A stretch of 64,000 bases of DNA from an uncultured Verrucomicrobiota bacterium (lineage in GTDB: Bacteria; Verrucomicrobiota; Kiritimatiellia; RFP12; UBA1067): the NCBI GenBank assembly GCA_947305585.1, contig CAMZDY010000001.1:1-64000 (forward strand). The letters run 5' to 3'. The number at the start of each line of letters is the position of its first letter. Position 1 is the stretch's first letter. The position numbers and the translations under genes were made by a program. Under the pieces are notes generated by a model. That model did not search any database and had not been told where the DNA came from. It saw only the letters and a program-made list of their open reading frames with translations. This document shows, piece after piece, positions 27,038-35,641 of this stretch.

Positions 27038-27789
27038 TATTTCTTTTTCTTTCTCCGCCTTGCCGCTATGAGATACTGGTCGAGATCATCGGGTTCTTCC
27101 ACCTCGACGTCCTCCGTTCTCTCCGCGTTCGCGGGCGGTTTGGTTCTGCTCCGGTTGGGAGCGTCGCCTGGTTTCGGTTTCTTGCCCTTCGGAGTCTTCC
27201 CGTCCGGCTTCCAGCCTTGCTTTTTGGCCTTGAGCCCCAACGTGTAGATCTCCTTTACCTCCGCTTCCAGTTCCGCCCGGCGCTGGCCGAACTTCCCCTT
27301 CAGCTTCTCCTGGATTTCCTCCAGTTCGTCGATTCGTTCGAGCACTTCCGCGTACGTCATGGACTTGCCATCGCCGATCTCGTATTCGTCGGCCTTGTCG
27401 TGGACTCTCGTCCAGCGCGTGTAGGCTTTGATTACGCCCGGCAGCTGATCCATTTGCGCAAACGCGCTCGCCTCCTCTTTCGACATGAGGCCGGGTAGGA
27501 TGCCCGTCACCTCAGCGGCGCGCAAAATGGCCTTGCCATCGTCGCCCGCGAGCGTCTGCGCCTCTTTCAACTTGTCCTGGAGCTCCTTTTTCTCCTGGAC
27601 CAGCTTCCGGATGCGAGCATTCGCTCCTTTCCCCTCTTCGAGTTCGTCGTCCTCGTCTTCGTCGTCGCCCGTGTCATCCTCGTCGCCGGTGTCGGTTTCC
27701 GGTTCCTCCACCTCCTCCGGGGTTTCTTCGGGTTCCTCGTTTTCGAGGTCTTCGGTCTCTTCAGGTATGTCGTCGTTGTTGTTTCCCAT
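27037..27789 (-). CDS. scaffolding protein
   Basis: 250 residues with a very acidic first third (PEETEDLENEEPEETPEEVE and further Glu/Asp runs), a coiled-coil centre (KLVQEKKELQDKLKEAQTLAG and LERIDELEEIQEKLKG), and a basic Lys-rich tail ending RRRKKKK. An acidic N-terminus, helical centre and basic C-terminal hook describe scaffolds of T7/P22-type phages, and it sits directly upstream of the major capsid gene. AAAGGAA lies before the ATG. First gene after late promoter copy 1. Confidence 0.72.
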   Translation of the reverse strand: MGNNNDDIPEETEDLENEEPEETPEEVEEPETDTGDEDDTGDDEDEDDELEEGKGANARIRKLVQEKKELQDKLKEAQTLAGDDGKAILRAAEVTGILPGLMSKEEASAFAQMDQLPGVIKAYTRWTRVHDKADEYEIGDGKSMTYAEVLERIDELEEIQEKLKGKFGQRRAELEAEVKEIYTLGLKAKKQGWKPDGKTPKGKKPKPGDAPNRSRTKPPANAERTEDVEVEEPDDLDQYLIAARRRKKKK

Positions 27790-27897
27790 GTTGTTCCTTT
27801 GGCGGTTTGTTGAGGTGGGTTCGCCAGCCCCCAGGTTGACGCCGACTGCCTTTTTACGAGTTCTGGGAATGCGGCGCTATTCCCGCTCGACGGCCCT

Positions 27898-27970
27898 ATT
27901 ATATCATTTCCTGCCGTGAGCGCGGAACCGGTTTCCGCCGCTTTAAGTCTTTTTCCTGTCTATATAGACA
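27898..27970 (-). promoter_or_regulatory. late promoter, copy 1 (before the capsid operon)
   Basis: On the minus strand TATAAT (27898-27903) is preceded by GGCAGGAAATGA and lacks a clear -35. An inverted repeat (GCGGAAACCGG/TTCCGC) is centred at about 27930 and a perfect palindrome TGTCTATATAGACA lies at 27957-27970. Spacing matches copy 2 (10674-10745) within 1 bp. A hairpin GGGAAT/ATTCCC (27865-27884) lies in the leader before the scaffold gene. Confidence 0.68.
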
Positions 27971-27982
27971 GCTTTCCGGCCT

Positions 27983-30019
27983 CTACCACCATATTCTCGA
28001 CCGTCTGGGCACCCCTGCGCGCCCCGGCGCTCTCGCCTGGACCTCGTGCTTTTCCGTCTCCGTCGCTGCCGTATATTCCGTAATCCCGCTCAAAACCCCG
28101 TACCGTATCAGGTCGATGAAATCCTTTACCGCGCCCTTCTGCCCGTCCGCCCCGGTGTACGTCTCGAGCGCGAATATCGTGTTCACGCACTCCTCGGAAA
28201 TCTTTATCCTATCCCTCGCCAGCATGTCCCGTATTAGATTCAGCCCCTCGGCGATCGCCTGCCCGCTCGCCGGTTGGAATCCCTCCGCCAGCTTGCTTAC
28301 GTCCTCGAAGAGGCTTACGCTCGATCCGGCATGGATCTTCGACTGGCTCGCCGCCCGGCTGTCGATCACCCGGAACTCGATCTCCTCCTCCGTCCCGTCC
28401 GACTCGCTCCAGTTCTCCAGCTCCTCCCAATCCTTGCACTGCGCCATCGCCCCGTGCTTCTCCGCCCAATCCCGCCAATTCCGCCATCCCTCCAGTCTCG
28501 CCCACTCGAATTTGTAATTGAGGTAGCCGAAATTGAAACTCTCCGTCGCCTCGCCGCGCTCGCCGTCGTTGATCCCGCCCTTCCAGTCGCTCGCCACCGC
28601 CCACGGCCCCGGATACCCCACGCCCGGTATCTCGTAAGGCCCCGGCCACTCCCGGTATGCGTACAGCGTCTTCGTTTCCGGATCCCACCCCATATAGAGG
28701 AATGCCCAATTCCGCTCCGGTGCCGGATCGAGCACCATAATCCGCACCAGTTTTTCCGGTATCTCCTCTTTCTTCACCACGTGCCGCTCGCGCCGGAACT
28801 CCGGCAACATCCGACCCTTCACCCGCTCGGCTATCCCGTAAACGCGCGTCTTTATGCTTTTCGCGGCGTTCTTGTTCGCCGCCGCCTTGGCAATGACTTC
28901 CGCCGGATTTCCGTACGGATTGTCTCGTCCATAAAACCAAACAACCGCTGCTTCTCCCCCGCGTGCAACGCCAATTCGCGGAGTGCGCTCGAATCTCCGT
29001 CCTGCAGGAATCTCGTCAAAATCGTCACCTGCTCTTTCAGCGAGAATCCGTTCAATGATTTTCTCAGGTCGGGCTTCGGGGATTCCAATATCTCCCGGCG
29101 CACCTTCATTTCGCCACGCTCTAAGTTTCGTGTATTCATCTTCATCGAGTCCCAACTCCTTCCAGGGCATCGGCCGCCCCAAATCTTCCGGCAGCATCCA
29201 CGCCGTATGCCACCTGGTAACCTTCAGTCCTTCCAGATAGTCCGCCACCACCGGCGTCCACCCTTGGACCGGCGTAAAGCTGCAGATCATCGTGCCGCGC
29301 GTATCGGCAAGACGGAATCTCGCGCTTTCCAGGAACGCTTTCAGAAACTCCTCGTCCAGCCACACCAGATTGAGGCTCTGCCCCTCGAACACGTTGGCTG
29401 GATTCATCTCGTAGCTGATGAACCGCGCGTTCGATCCGTTCCCGAAGGTGATCTTCGAGTTCGAGAATCCGTTCTGCTTCGTATAGCTGATCTGCTCGTT
29501 CACGTCCCGGTTCCGCGCCAGCGCCACGTTCTTCGCCTTGTATTCGTTCGGCATGTAATGCCAGATTCGCGGCATCTGCACGTCCTTGCTCGTCGGCAGG
29601 CTCTGGGATCCCACATACACCGTCTTCTGTCCCTGCATCAATGTCTCGATCGTCAACCTCGACGCAAAGTCCGTTTTCCCGCTCCGGTTCGCCCCCATGA
29701 GCAGTATCTCCCCCACCGGATGCTTGAACCCCAGCGCCGACCGCATCTTCGCCGCAAACTCCTCCCAGGCGAGATTGTATCTTTTCTCGATGTACTTCCG
29801 CTCCTGCTCGTTCGGCAGCGTATTTCGCATCAGCGCTTTCGTCACGTACCAGATTTCCGGCTCGTAGCCAAAGTGATACGGATCCTCCTTCGCCTCCTGG
29901 ATTTTCCGCGCCCGCAGTTTTTCCAACACCTCGGCCGCCCGGGCCGCGGCCAAGCCCTTTACCGACGCGAATGCCTGCACCTGCTCGCCCGACGCCGGTT
30001 GATAGTAGGCGTCTCTCAC
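27983..30019 (-). CDS. terL: terminase large subunit
   Basis: 678 residues starting with GTG directly after the upstream stop (TAAGTGA). ATPase motifs: Walker A GANRSGKT at about 109-116 and Walker B LNLVWLDEE at about 216-224, followed by a FTPVQG coupling-type motif. The nuclease half contains IMVLDPAPERNWAFLYMGWD, a plausible RNase-H-fold beta strand with the first catalytic Asp. The enzyme packages phage DNA into proheads through the portal. It is the last gene before late promoter copy 1. A small terminase partner is not certain. Confidence 0.88.
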   Translation of the reverse strand: MRDAYYQPASGEQVQAFASVKGLAAARAAEVLEKLRARKIQEAKEDPYHFGYEPEIWYVTKALMRNTLPNEQERKYIEKRYNLAWEEFAAKMRSALGFKHPVGEILLMGANRSGKTDFASRLTIETLMQGQKTVYVGSQSLPTSKDVQMPRIWHYMPNEYKAKNVALARNRDVNEQISYTKQNGFSNSKITFGNGSNARFISYEMNPANVFEGQSLNLVWLDEEFLKAFLESARFRLADTRGTMICSFTPVQGWTPVVADYLEGLKVTRWHTAWMLPEDLGRPMPWKELGLDEDEYTKLRAWRNEGAPGDIGIPEARPEKIIERILAERAGDDFDEIPAGRRFERTPRIGVARGGEAAVVWFYGRDNPYGNPAEVIAKAAANKNAAKSIKTRVYGIAERVKGRMLPEFRRERHVVKKEEIPEKLVRIMVLDPAPERNWAFLYMGWDPETKTLYAYREWPGPYEIPGVGYPGPWAVASDWKGGINDGERGEATESFNFGYLNYKFEWARLEGWRNWRDWAEKHGAMAQCKDWEELENWSESDGTEEEIEFRVIDSRAASQSKIHAGSSVSLFEDVSKLAEGFQPASGQAIAEGLNLIRDMLARDRIKISEECVNTIFALETYTGADGQKGAVKDFIDLIRYGVLSGITEYTAATETEKHEVQARAPGRAGVPRRSRIWW

Positions 30020-30328
30020 TTATTCCCTTCCGTGCGCTTGCCGCGCCGTGATCGCCCCGGAGAATACGAGCCCGAAATCCTTTAGCGCGCTCCGGTATCC
30101 CCGCGCGAAAGTCATATCCAGGGCGTCCATCCGCTCCTTGCGCATCGTCCGGTGATCCATCGCGTCCGACAGCTGCAGCGCCACCGCCAGCGGAAACTGC
30201 CGCTCCTTGCCGTCGTTGCTCTCCAGATACTCCCTGAGTTCCTGGGGATCTATCGTCACGGTTATCGCATCGCGCAGCTTCCACTTCTTTTGCGCCTTGC
30301 GCGCAAAAATTTTTTCAAGTATTTTCAT
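30020..30328 (-). CDS. small phage protein upstream of terL, 102 aa
   Basis: Begins MKILEKIFARKAQKKW after a strong AAAGGAG; the ATG overlaps the upstream stop (ATGA). Sequence: a short basic N-terminus, 'TVTIDPQELREYLESND', then helical segments through MRKERMDALDMTFARGYRSAL. No family recognised. Its place directly before terL, with a 2-nt junction, suggests a packaging or DNA-binding partner, but the sequence does not show a classical small-terminase helix-turn-helix. Confidence 0.6.
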   Translation of the reverse strand: MKILEKIFARKAQKKWKLRDAITVTIDPQELREYLESNDGKERQFPLAVALQLSDAMDHRTMRKERMDALDMTFARGYRSALKDFGLVFSGAITARQAHGRE

Positions 30329-30747
30329 ATCGCTCCTTTGCGTTTGGTGATTTCGCCCGGCACCCACTCGCCGCGTTTTTTGTCCCAATGTTCCCATCTG
30401 CCGCCCCGCCAGCGCTCGCGCACCTTCCCGTACTTGTTCGCCCGGCCGTTGGGACTGTCGAATGTCGGCACCACTCCGTCCGCGCACATCCAGGGATTCT
30501 CGATCTTGACCTCCTTCCAGAATCGCTTGTCGCTCAACACCTCGCTCCCGTGCGTCGCCACCGCCTCCATCACCGCCTCTTCGCTGTACCCGGCCACCCG
30601 GCCCTCGCCTTTTTTCGCGCCCACCGCCTCGCGCTGGGCCTTGAGCGTTTTGGCGTGATCGAAGTCGCGCCTTTTTATCTGGTCCATCCGCGCTTGCGCC
30701 CGGCCGACCGCCTGTTTGTCCACCGTTGGTTTATGTGCGATTCTCAT
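30325..30747 (-). CDS. hypothetical phage protein, 140 aa (possible small terminase or partner)
   Basis: The ATG at 30745-30747 (GGAGCGGCA before it) overlaps the DnaB-like stop as ATGA; a longer reading upstream lies within dnaB. The N-terminal half is helical and basic (KPTVDKQAVGRAQARMDQIKR), the C-terminal half Trp/Gly/Arg-rich (KVRERWRGGRWEHWDKKRGE), suggesting nucleic-acid contact. Placement two genes before terL fits a small terminase role, but no HTH motif was identified. Confidence 0.55.
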   Translation of the reverse strand: MRIAHKPTVDKQAVGRAQARMDQIKRRDFDHAKTLKAQREAVGAKKGEGRVAGYSEEAVMEAVATHGSEVLSDKRFWKEVKIENPWMCADGVVPTFDSPNGRANKYGKVRERWRGGRWEHWDKKRGEWVPGEITKRKGAI

Positions 30748-32513
30748 TGCCGCTCCTTGCCTCCCACCAAGTATACTTTTTCGTGTTTCCGCCTGTCTTG
30801 TTCGTTCCACTCGAACACTAGATGCTGCACCTCCGGATGCGCCGCCATCCGCGCCTTACGCCGCTCCTCGAACTGCGCCAGGGTTTCGCCCGCGAGTTTA
30901 TACCCACGCTCCCCCATCGCCCCCGTCGCCTGCAAAACGTAATCGAGCTCCGTATACGTCCAATCGTCCGTCAGCGTCTCGAACTTCCCGCGCTCTACGG
31001 CAATCTCTTTTCCGCCCACCATCTCGCGTGTCGGCTCCCCGTTTGGATTACCCGGCCGCAATAGGAAGTAGCTCGGATACATCACCGCCGGGAACTTCGC
31101 TGTCCCGCCCTGCTGGTTTTTGATTACGTCTATCCACACCGGCCGCAGTGTCTTCGCTAGGCTCACTTGCCCCCGGTGCCGCTCCTCCTTCTGCTCCTCC
31201 GTCTCGTGGATAATGTCGGTGAGCTTGTACATCGGCAGCATGTCGTCCGGATCCGCCCATGCCAGTTTCACCGGCGGCTGCTCTTTCCAGAATTTCCTCA
31301 CCGCCTCGTCCTGGTACATCACCATCACCGTGCTGGCCGCGCGCGCAATCTCGGCCGAATCGCCGATCGCATCCAGCCCCACCTTGTCCGTCTTCGCCTC
31401 CCGGAGCTCCTTCTCGAATGCCCTGGACAGCTGCGCCAGACAAATGATCGGTATTTTCTTGCGCTTGGCGATCCGCTTTATGGCCTGCGTCGCCCGTTGC
31501 ACCCGCGTATATTCCGGCATCTGCCCCTTGTCGCTCGTCGTCACCAGCTGGATATAGTCGATGATTACCGCTTTCCACCCCAGCACGTCCACCCCCACAT
31601 CCACCTGCTGCGCGATTTTTTCCGCCTCATCTTCTTCGCTTACCCACACATTCCCGTATTTCACCGCGCTCTCGTATGCCGTCCGGAATTTCCTTAAGTC
31701 TTCGCTCGACCCGCCAAAATTGAGCTTACCCAAACTCACCCTACCCATCACGCAAGCATACCGGTCCACGTATTGCTCGGCCGCCATGTCGATGCAAATG
31801 ACCCCATGCTTGATTCCGATCGAGTTCCAGAATGCGCTCAAGTCCACCGCGATCGTCGATTTGCCCTGGCTTGCCAGCGCCGCAATCACGTGGAGTCCCG
31901 GCTTGATCCCGGTGTAGCACACGTTGAGGAAGTCCCACATCCACGGTAGCCCCTTCATGAAGTCCCACTGCTTCTCCACGAATCGCTTCTGGTGCAGCTC
32001 CTCTTTGTCCGCCACGCTCTGCTCCATAAATTCGCCGATCTGCCTCAGCCCTCCGCTCTTATCCCCGGCCTCGTCGCGCGCATCCTGCGCCGCCTGCACC
32101 GTTCGCTGCAGCACCCAGTCGATCGTTTCTGGGCTCGCCTCGCTGAAAACCTTCGCCATCTTCTTCCGCCATGTGGCGTAGAGATAGTGCTTGCGCAGGT
32201 TTTCGAGGTAGTGCTCCAGGTGCGCCACGTTGACCGACTTCTCCGCGAGCTCGTTGATTGTCGCCCATGCGTTCTGGTCCTCGTTCGCCGCCACCACCAG
32301 GTTTACATCCATCGCCCGGTGCTCGCGCCACGTCTTGACTATCGCCTCGAATAGCTGTTGCCACCGCTCGGTATGGAACCACTCCTTCGTCACCCGCATC
32401 CGGGAGATGACGTTATCCAAGTAGAAACTCGTCGTATCGTCGCCTTGCGCCAGCATCATCACCAGCGCCGACGCCACCGCCTGCTCGCATTCTCGGTATT
32501 CGTTCTCGTTCAT
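30744..32513 (-). CDS. DnaB-like replicative helicase
   Basis: 589 residues from the ATG that overlaps the upstream stop. The N-terminal domain (YRECEQAVASALVMM...DNVISRMRVTKEWF) resembles DnaB N-domains. The ATPase core has Walker A ASQGKST at about 214-220, an IDMAAEQYVDRYACVMGRVS segment, Walker B AVIIDYIQLVT, and a sensor region IPIICLAQLSR with the conserved Gln and Arg. A C-terminal extension of over 150 residues is longer than in cellular DnaB. It should unwind phage DNA at the fork, loaded by the protein encoded next upstream. Confidence 0.85.
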   Translation of the reverse strand: MNENEYRECEQAVASALVMMLAQGDDTTSFYLDNVISRMRVTKEWFHTERWQQLFEAIVKTWREHRAMDVNLVVAANEDQNAWATINELAEKSVNVAHLEHYLENLRKHYLYATWRKKMAKVFSEASPETIDWVLQRTVQAAQDARDEAGDKSGGLRQIGEFMEQSVADKEELHQKRFVEKQWDFMKGLPWMWDFLNVCYTGIKPGLHVIAALASQGKSTIAVDLSAFWNSIGIKHGVICIDMAAEQYVDRYACVMGRVSLGKLNFGGSSEDLRKFRTAYESAVKYGNVWVSEEDEAEKIAQQVDVGVDVLGWKAVIIDYIQLVTTSDKGQMPEYTRVQRATQAIKRIAKRKKIPIICLAQLSRAFEKELREAKTDKVGLDAIGDSAEIARAASTVMVMYQDEAVRKFWKEQPPVKLAWADPDDMLPMYKLTDIIHETEEQKEERHRGQVSLAKTLRPVWIDVIKNQQGGTAKFPAVMYPSYFLLRPGNPNGEPTREMVGGKEIAVERGKFETLTDDWTYTELDYVLQATGAMGERGYKLAGETLAQFEERRKARMAAHPEVQHLVFEWNEQDRRKHEKVYLVGGKERQ

Positions 32514-33238
32514 GCCATCATCACCCCGCATTCCACGCTTGCCGTCGATTCGGCCGCGCTGCTTTTTTTATTTTTGGCTTCCGCCTCCCATCCTCCGGTT
32601 CTTATCCACCTCGGTAAGTTCCTTGCCGCCGGTGCGTAATCGAAGCTCTCGGCCTGCCACTTCTTGATCCAATCGGCCATCTGGCTCAGGAATCTGCCCG
32701 ACTCCACCCCGCTCGCCAGTACTTCCCAAACCGCCTTGGCCACCCGCTTCCCGTTCGTCTCGTTGTCCATCCCCGGCAAGCCAGACCCCGCCAGCGCCTC
32801 CATCACCAGCTCCAAAGTCTCCTTCGCCTTTGAAATCAAGTCCTCACTCCCCTCCCCCCTAAGGGGGGATTTAGGGGGAATATTATTATATAGTCTAGTA
32901 TAGTATAGTACGCTGACAGGCTTTTCCGCCGCTGACACTTGCTTACCAATGCTTAGTAATGCTGACTTGTGCTGACTGATGCTTACTTCATTCCGGTGTT
33001 TCTGTTGGGCTAGCCGGTTCTGCTCCCGCCTGCGCTGCTCGCTCTCCAACCGCTTGCTGTTTACGGTTTCCATCCCGGTTTTCAACGATTTTGCGAAACT
33101 TGCGATTAGGCCGGAGCACTTCCGGCCGTCGATCGCCCCCATCAGAATCTGGAAGCGCTGCGTCTCGGTTAAACTTTCATCCCGGAGCATCGCCAGCACC
33201 TCTTGGGTGAGGAGTACGCTCGAATATTCATTCTTCAT
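32510..33238 (-). CDS. replication-module protein (helicase loader/initiator candidate), 242 aa
   Basis: Start MKNEYSSVLL with AAGGA upstream. N-terminal segment LLTQEVLAMLRDESLTETQRFQILMGAIDGR reads like the DUF6291/DnaD-linked replication proteins that sit before phage helicases. A Gln/Arg-rich linker, a Pro-Lys-Ser-Pro-Leu-Arg-Gly segment encoded by a GC-rich palindrome (32853-32869), and a C-terminal helical domain with an Arg/Trp-rich end (YAPAARNLPRWIRTGGWEAEA) follow. Gene order (this gene, then dnaB-like helicase, ATGA overlap) supports a loader or initiator role. Family assignment is tentative. Confidence 0.6.
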   Translation of the reverse strand: MKNEYSSVLLTQEVLAMLRDESLTETQRFQILMGAIDGRKCSGLIASFAKSLKTGMETVNSKRLESEQRRREQNRLAQQKHRNEVSISQHKSALLSIGKQVSAAEKPVSVLYYTRLYNNIPPKSPLRGEGSEDLISKAKETLELVMEALAGSGLPGMDNETNGKRVAKAVWEVLASGVESGRFLSQMADWIKKWQAESFDYAPAARNLPRWIRTGGWEAEAKNKKSSAAESTASVECGVMMA

Positions 33239-33536
33239 TTTTGGTTTTCCTTGTTTTGGAATTTTTTGCTTTTTGCGCCCACTCCCGCTTCGCCGCACGC
33301 CGCCTGTCCCCCGGACACCTGACGCTCAAGATAATATACCACTCCGTCCAGCTGACCTCCAACACCCCTTTTTTGTGCAGCGTATCGACGAGCGTTCGCC
33401 AATTGTTCGTCAGTACCTCGTTCGCCTCGCGCTTGTGCACCGCCAGGCGATTCTTGAACTGTAGCCGGATGAGCGCGAGTAGTCCCACCTCTTCCAGGGT
33501 GAAGCGTGTTGCCCGGATCTCCTCTAGCCAGTTCAT
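33228..33536 (-). CDS. small replication-region protein, 102 aa
   Basis: Begins MNWLEEIRATRFTLEEVGLLALIRLQF, similar in flavour to the N-terminus of DUF1376-type phage replication proteins (a winged-helix start where 'EEVGLLALIRL' replaces 'EERGAYIRLL'). The Lys/Arg-rich tail (KREWAQKAKNSKTRKTKNEE) suggests DNA contact. It overlaps the next gene by 11 nt, indicating coupled expression with the loader candidate. Possibly the N-terminal half of a split replication protein. Confidence 0.55.
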   Translation of the reverse strand: MNWLEEIRATRFTLEEVGLLALIRLQFKNRLAVHKREANEVLTNNWRTLVDTLHKKGVLEVSWTEWYIILSVRCPGDRRRAAKREWAQKAKNSKTRKTKNEE

Positions 33537-33538
33537 CT

Positions 33539-34045
33539 TCAGTACTTTACGTCATTGAGGTCGCTCGCCCATACGAGCCTGCCGTCCTGGTCCAGGCGGC
33601 AATCGAACACTTCGCCTAGGCGCATCAAGGTTGAATCCTTGACCGTCGCCAGTTCGATCCGCCCGTTCGTCAACTCCACCGCCACCCGCCGCCGGTTCGG
33701 AAACGTGTTCTTGAGCCTGCAGCTGTAGACGCCATCGTTCGCCTCGATCGGCCGGATCTTGCCGACGAGCGCTGCCGTGGTCATCCCCAGCTCGTTCGCT
33801 TTCCGGTTCACCCAATCGAACGTCATCCCGGCATGGAACGCCACGCAGTTCCAGTCCTTGCCGAATGCCTGCTTGGTGCGCGCCTGCTGCAGGATCCGGC
33901 GACGGATCCCCAGCGCCCGGCAGACGGACACGTCGTCATATATCTCCGGCGGCGCTTCCTGCTCGTTCTCCGGCGGCGCTGCTTCGATCCCGGCCGACTC
34001 GGCCTGCAGCCGCTTGAACCCCGTATCCCTCCTGTTCTTTCCCAT
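33539..34045 (-). CDS. hypothetical phage protein, 168 aa
   Basis: An unfolded Glu/Pro-rich N-terminus (ESAGIEAAPPENEQEAPPE) precedes a region with 'SVCRALGIRRRILQQARTKQ' and 'MTFDWVNRKANELGMTTAAL', which read like two DNA-binding helix-turn-helix units. The C-terminal half is beta-type (RVAVELTNGRIELATVKDST). AAGGAGG lies before the ATG. It may act in replication or transcription control of the early operon; no family was recognised. Confidence 0.55.
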   Translation of the reverse strand: MGKNRRDTGFKRLQAESAGIEAAPPENEQEAPPEIYDDVSVCRALGIRRRILQQARTKQAFGKDWNCVAFHAGMTFDWVNRKANELGMTTAALVGKIRPIEANDGVYSCRLKNTFPNRRRVAVELTNGRIELATVKDSTLMRLGEVFDCRLDQDGRLVWASDLNDVKY

Positions 34046-34062
34046 TTCAATCCTCCTTGTTT

Positions 34063-34104
34063 TTATTCGCTTTGAAGAGTTCTTCGTATGTTCTTGGTAA
34101 TCAT
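34063..34104 (-). CDS. possible 13-residue peptide
   Basis: ATG overlaps the upstream stop (ATGA) and is preceded at 5-6 nt by GGAGGAGG, encoding MITKNIRRTLQSE. It fills most of the gap between two genes. It may be a real leader peptide or a chance frame after a ribosome site; evidence is only the site and the position. Confidence 0.25.
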   Translation of the reverse strand: MITKNIRRTLQSE

Positions 34105-34388
34105 TGCTTCACCTCCTCCGGCTTGCCCAGCGCTCGCCGTCCTTCCAGCACATCAATAACGCGGAGAAGTACGGCGATGCAGTTATAGGCTTCGCCAATG
34201 ACAATGGGGTGGGAGATTTTGCTTACACTGGCGAGGTCTACTGCGAACTTTACTTTCGCGCAGTCCTCTTTAATGCAAGCCTCCATGTCGAACTTGCGCT
34301 TGGGAATCAAAGAAGTCATCCAATGCCGCACCTCCGGCAAGCGATTATAAGCCTCGTTTATTGCTTCGGTGTCAAGGTTCGGTGTCAT
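34101..34388 (-). CDS. hypothetical phage protein, 95 aa
   Basis: Small, helical, with NEAYNRLPEVRHWMTSLIPKR in the first half and a hydrophobic centre (PIVIGEAYNCIAVLLRVIDVLEG). The Cys residues (about 40, 45 and 73) do not form a clear zinc motif. It lies 4 nt after the preceding gene in the early operon. No function can be assigned. Confidence 0.5.
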   Translation of the reverse strand: MTPNLDTEAINEAYNRLPEVRHWMTSLIPKRKFDMEACIKEDCAKVKFAVDLASVSKISHPIVIGEAYNCIAVLLRVIDVLEGRRALGKPEEVKQ

Positions 34389-34392
34389 TTAT

Positions 34393-34797
34393 TTACTCCT
34401 TGTAGTCTTCCGCGTTGATTGGCTCGGCTTTCAATTGCTCCTGGTAATACCCCCGTCCGAACGGCCGCGACTTCATCAGCTCTTCCTTGAGCCGCAAACA
34501 CACGGCGATCGCCTGGTTGCATTCCTCGATGGCATGCTCCTGGTTGTGTTCGACGATTACCGCCTCGTAGATCTCCAGAATCTCTTCGTGCAGCACCTTT
34601 CCCGCCGTGACTTTGCCTTGCGCGATGCGTTCGTCGTTGTCGCGTCGCCGCATGAGGAGCGACCACTTGATGAATAGCTCGGCTGCTTCTGGCGGATTTA
34701 TCTCCTCCATCAGCAGATTGGCGAACTTTGGAAACTTCTCGCACGCGTGGTGGTATTCCGCCTCTACCCCCGCCATTAGTTCATCCCACGGTATCAT
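34393..34797 (-). CDS. hypothetical phage protein, 134 aa
   Basis: ATG at 34795-34797 with AGGAGGGGAA upstream overlaps the previous stop as ATGA. Helical throughout, with MAGVEAEYHHACEKFPKFAN and EEILEIYEAVIVEHNQEHAIE segments, no membrane span and few hydrophobic runs. The start region repeats the CTGGACAGGAGGAGGGGAAATG leader seen before two other early genes. Unknown function, early-operon member. Confidence 0.5.
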   Translation of the reverse strand: MIPWDELMAGVEAEYHHACEKFPKFANLLMEEINPPEAAELFIKWSLLMRRRDNDERIAQGKVTAGKVLHEEILEIYEAVIVEHNQEHAIEECNQAIAVCLRLKEELMKSRPFGRGYYQEQLKAEPINAEDYKE

Positions 34798-35345
34798 TTC
34801 CCCTCCTCCTGTCCAGTGCTCGCGTCTTCGGGCTTCGTGTATAGCATCTGTCCCCACACAAAGTCACAGTGACCATAGATTACAATCTTACAACATGGAC
34901 ACTTCGAACATCTCGGATAGTTTTTACAGAACGCCATGAATCGCTCTGTTTGCTCCTTCGCTGTTCCCACGTCGCAGTTGCGCGGCGGCGCGGAGAGGGC
35001 GGCTTTCGCCTTCTTCTGGCATTCCTCTATGTGGTCGGCATATTCCGCTATGCGTTCTGCGTCGGTCAGACCATCTTCCATCGCGGCTTCATCTGTCGCG
35101 TCACAAAGGAGCACATACTCCAGCGCCTCGCGCATCTTCTGTACATTGCCAAGTTCCCGCTTGTAGGCGGCTACGAGGCGGTCGGCGAGATGCAACATAT
35201 CGCACACAAGTGGCGAAAGGGCGTATGCATCCTCCGGCAATCCTTGATTCTGTGCGAGAATCTCCGCGATGATGTCGTGTATCGTTTCGGGGTCGTGGAC
35301 GCTCTGCACACTGCCGCATTCTGGTTTAGTGTAAAAACCGCTCAT
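34794..35345 (-). CDS. Cys-rich early phage protein, 183 aa
   Basis: The C-terminal third holds a cluster of cysteines (NCDVGTA..., FCKNYPRCSKCPCCKIVIYGHCDF) consistent with one or two zinc sites, after a helical body (ETIHDIIAEILAQNQ, KMREALEYVLLCDATDE). The layout resembles uncharacterised 'MREALEYVLLCDATD' proteins found in other gut phages. Overlaps both neighbours by 4 nt. Role unknown. Confidence 0.6.
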   Translation of the reverse strand: MSGFYTKPECGSVQSVHDPETIHDIIAEILAQNQGLPEDAYALSPLVCDMLHLADRLVAAYKRELGNVQKMREALEYVLLCDATDEAAMEDGLTDAERIAEYADHIEECQKKAKAALSAPPRNCDVGTAKEQTERFMAFCKNYPRCSKCPCCKIVIYGHCDFVWGQMLYTKPEDASTGQEEGK

Positions 35346-35593
35346 AATTTTTTCTTTCCTTCCCGGAATTCTTTGATGCTTACAATTATAACTTGATGGT
35401 CACAACAGGTTTGAATAACCTTGTCCCAAAACTCTGTGATGCTTTTGGCGCAGCCGCAACACCACCTATCGTACACTTTCTCGCCGCCTAGCTTTCTAGC
35501 CTTAAAGTCAACAGCGTATACTTTGTATTCGCTGAAAGGGTTGGAAATATGCGTCTTTCTCAACCGCGCAATCCACTCTTTAATTTTCTTCAT
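35342..35593 (-). CDS. small basic/cysteine phage protein, 83 aa
   Basis: Starts MKKIKEWIARLRKTHIS after AGGAGGAGGGGAA. It contains RWCCGCAKSITEFWDKVIQTCC, a possible zinc-binding arrangement, and ends KEFREGKKKL. Directly upstream is a 9-bp-armed palindrome (35615-35634) that forms part of a leader repeated before other early genes. No family recognised. Confidence 0.55.
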   Translation of the reverse strand: MKKIKEWIARLRKTHISNPFSEYKVYAVDFKARKLGGEKVYDRWCCGCAKSITEFWDKVIQTCCDHQVIIVSIKEFREGKKKL

Positions 35594-35614
35594 TTCCCCT
35601 CCTCCTGTTCTGTG

Positions 35615-35634
35615 CTCGCGCATTCATGCGCGAG
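35615..35634. repeat. palindrome before a repeated ribosome-site leader
   Basis: CTCGCGCAT-TC-ATGCGCGAG is a perfect 9-bp-armed palindrome. A second copy with 7-bp arms lies at 38510-38525. Both precede a similar AGGAGG-type ribosome site by a few bases on the minus strand. It may be an mRNA hairpin governing the early genes that follow. Confidence 0.5.
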
Positions 35635-35641
35635 GTTTGCG

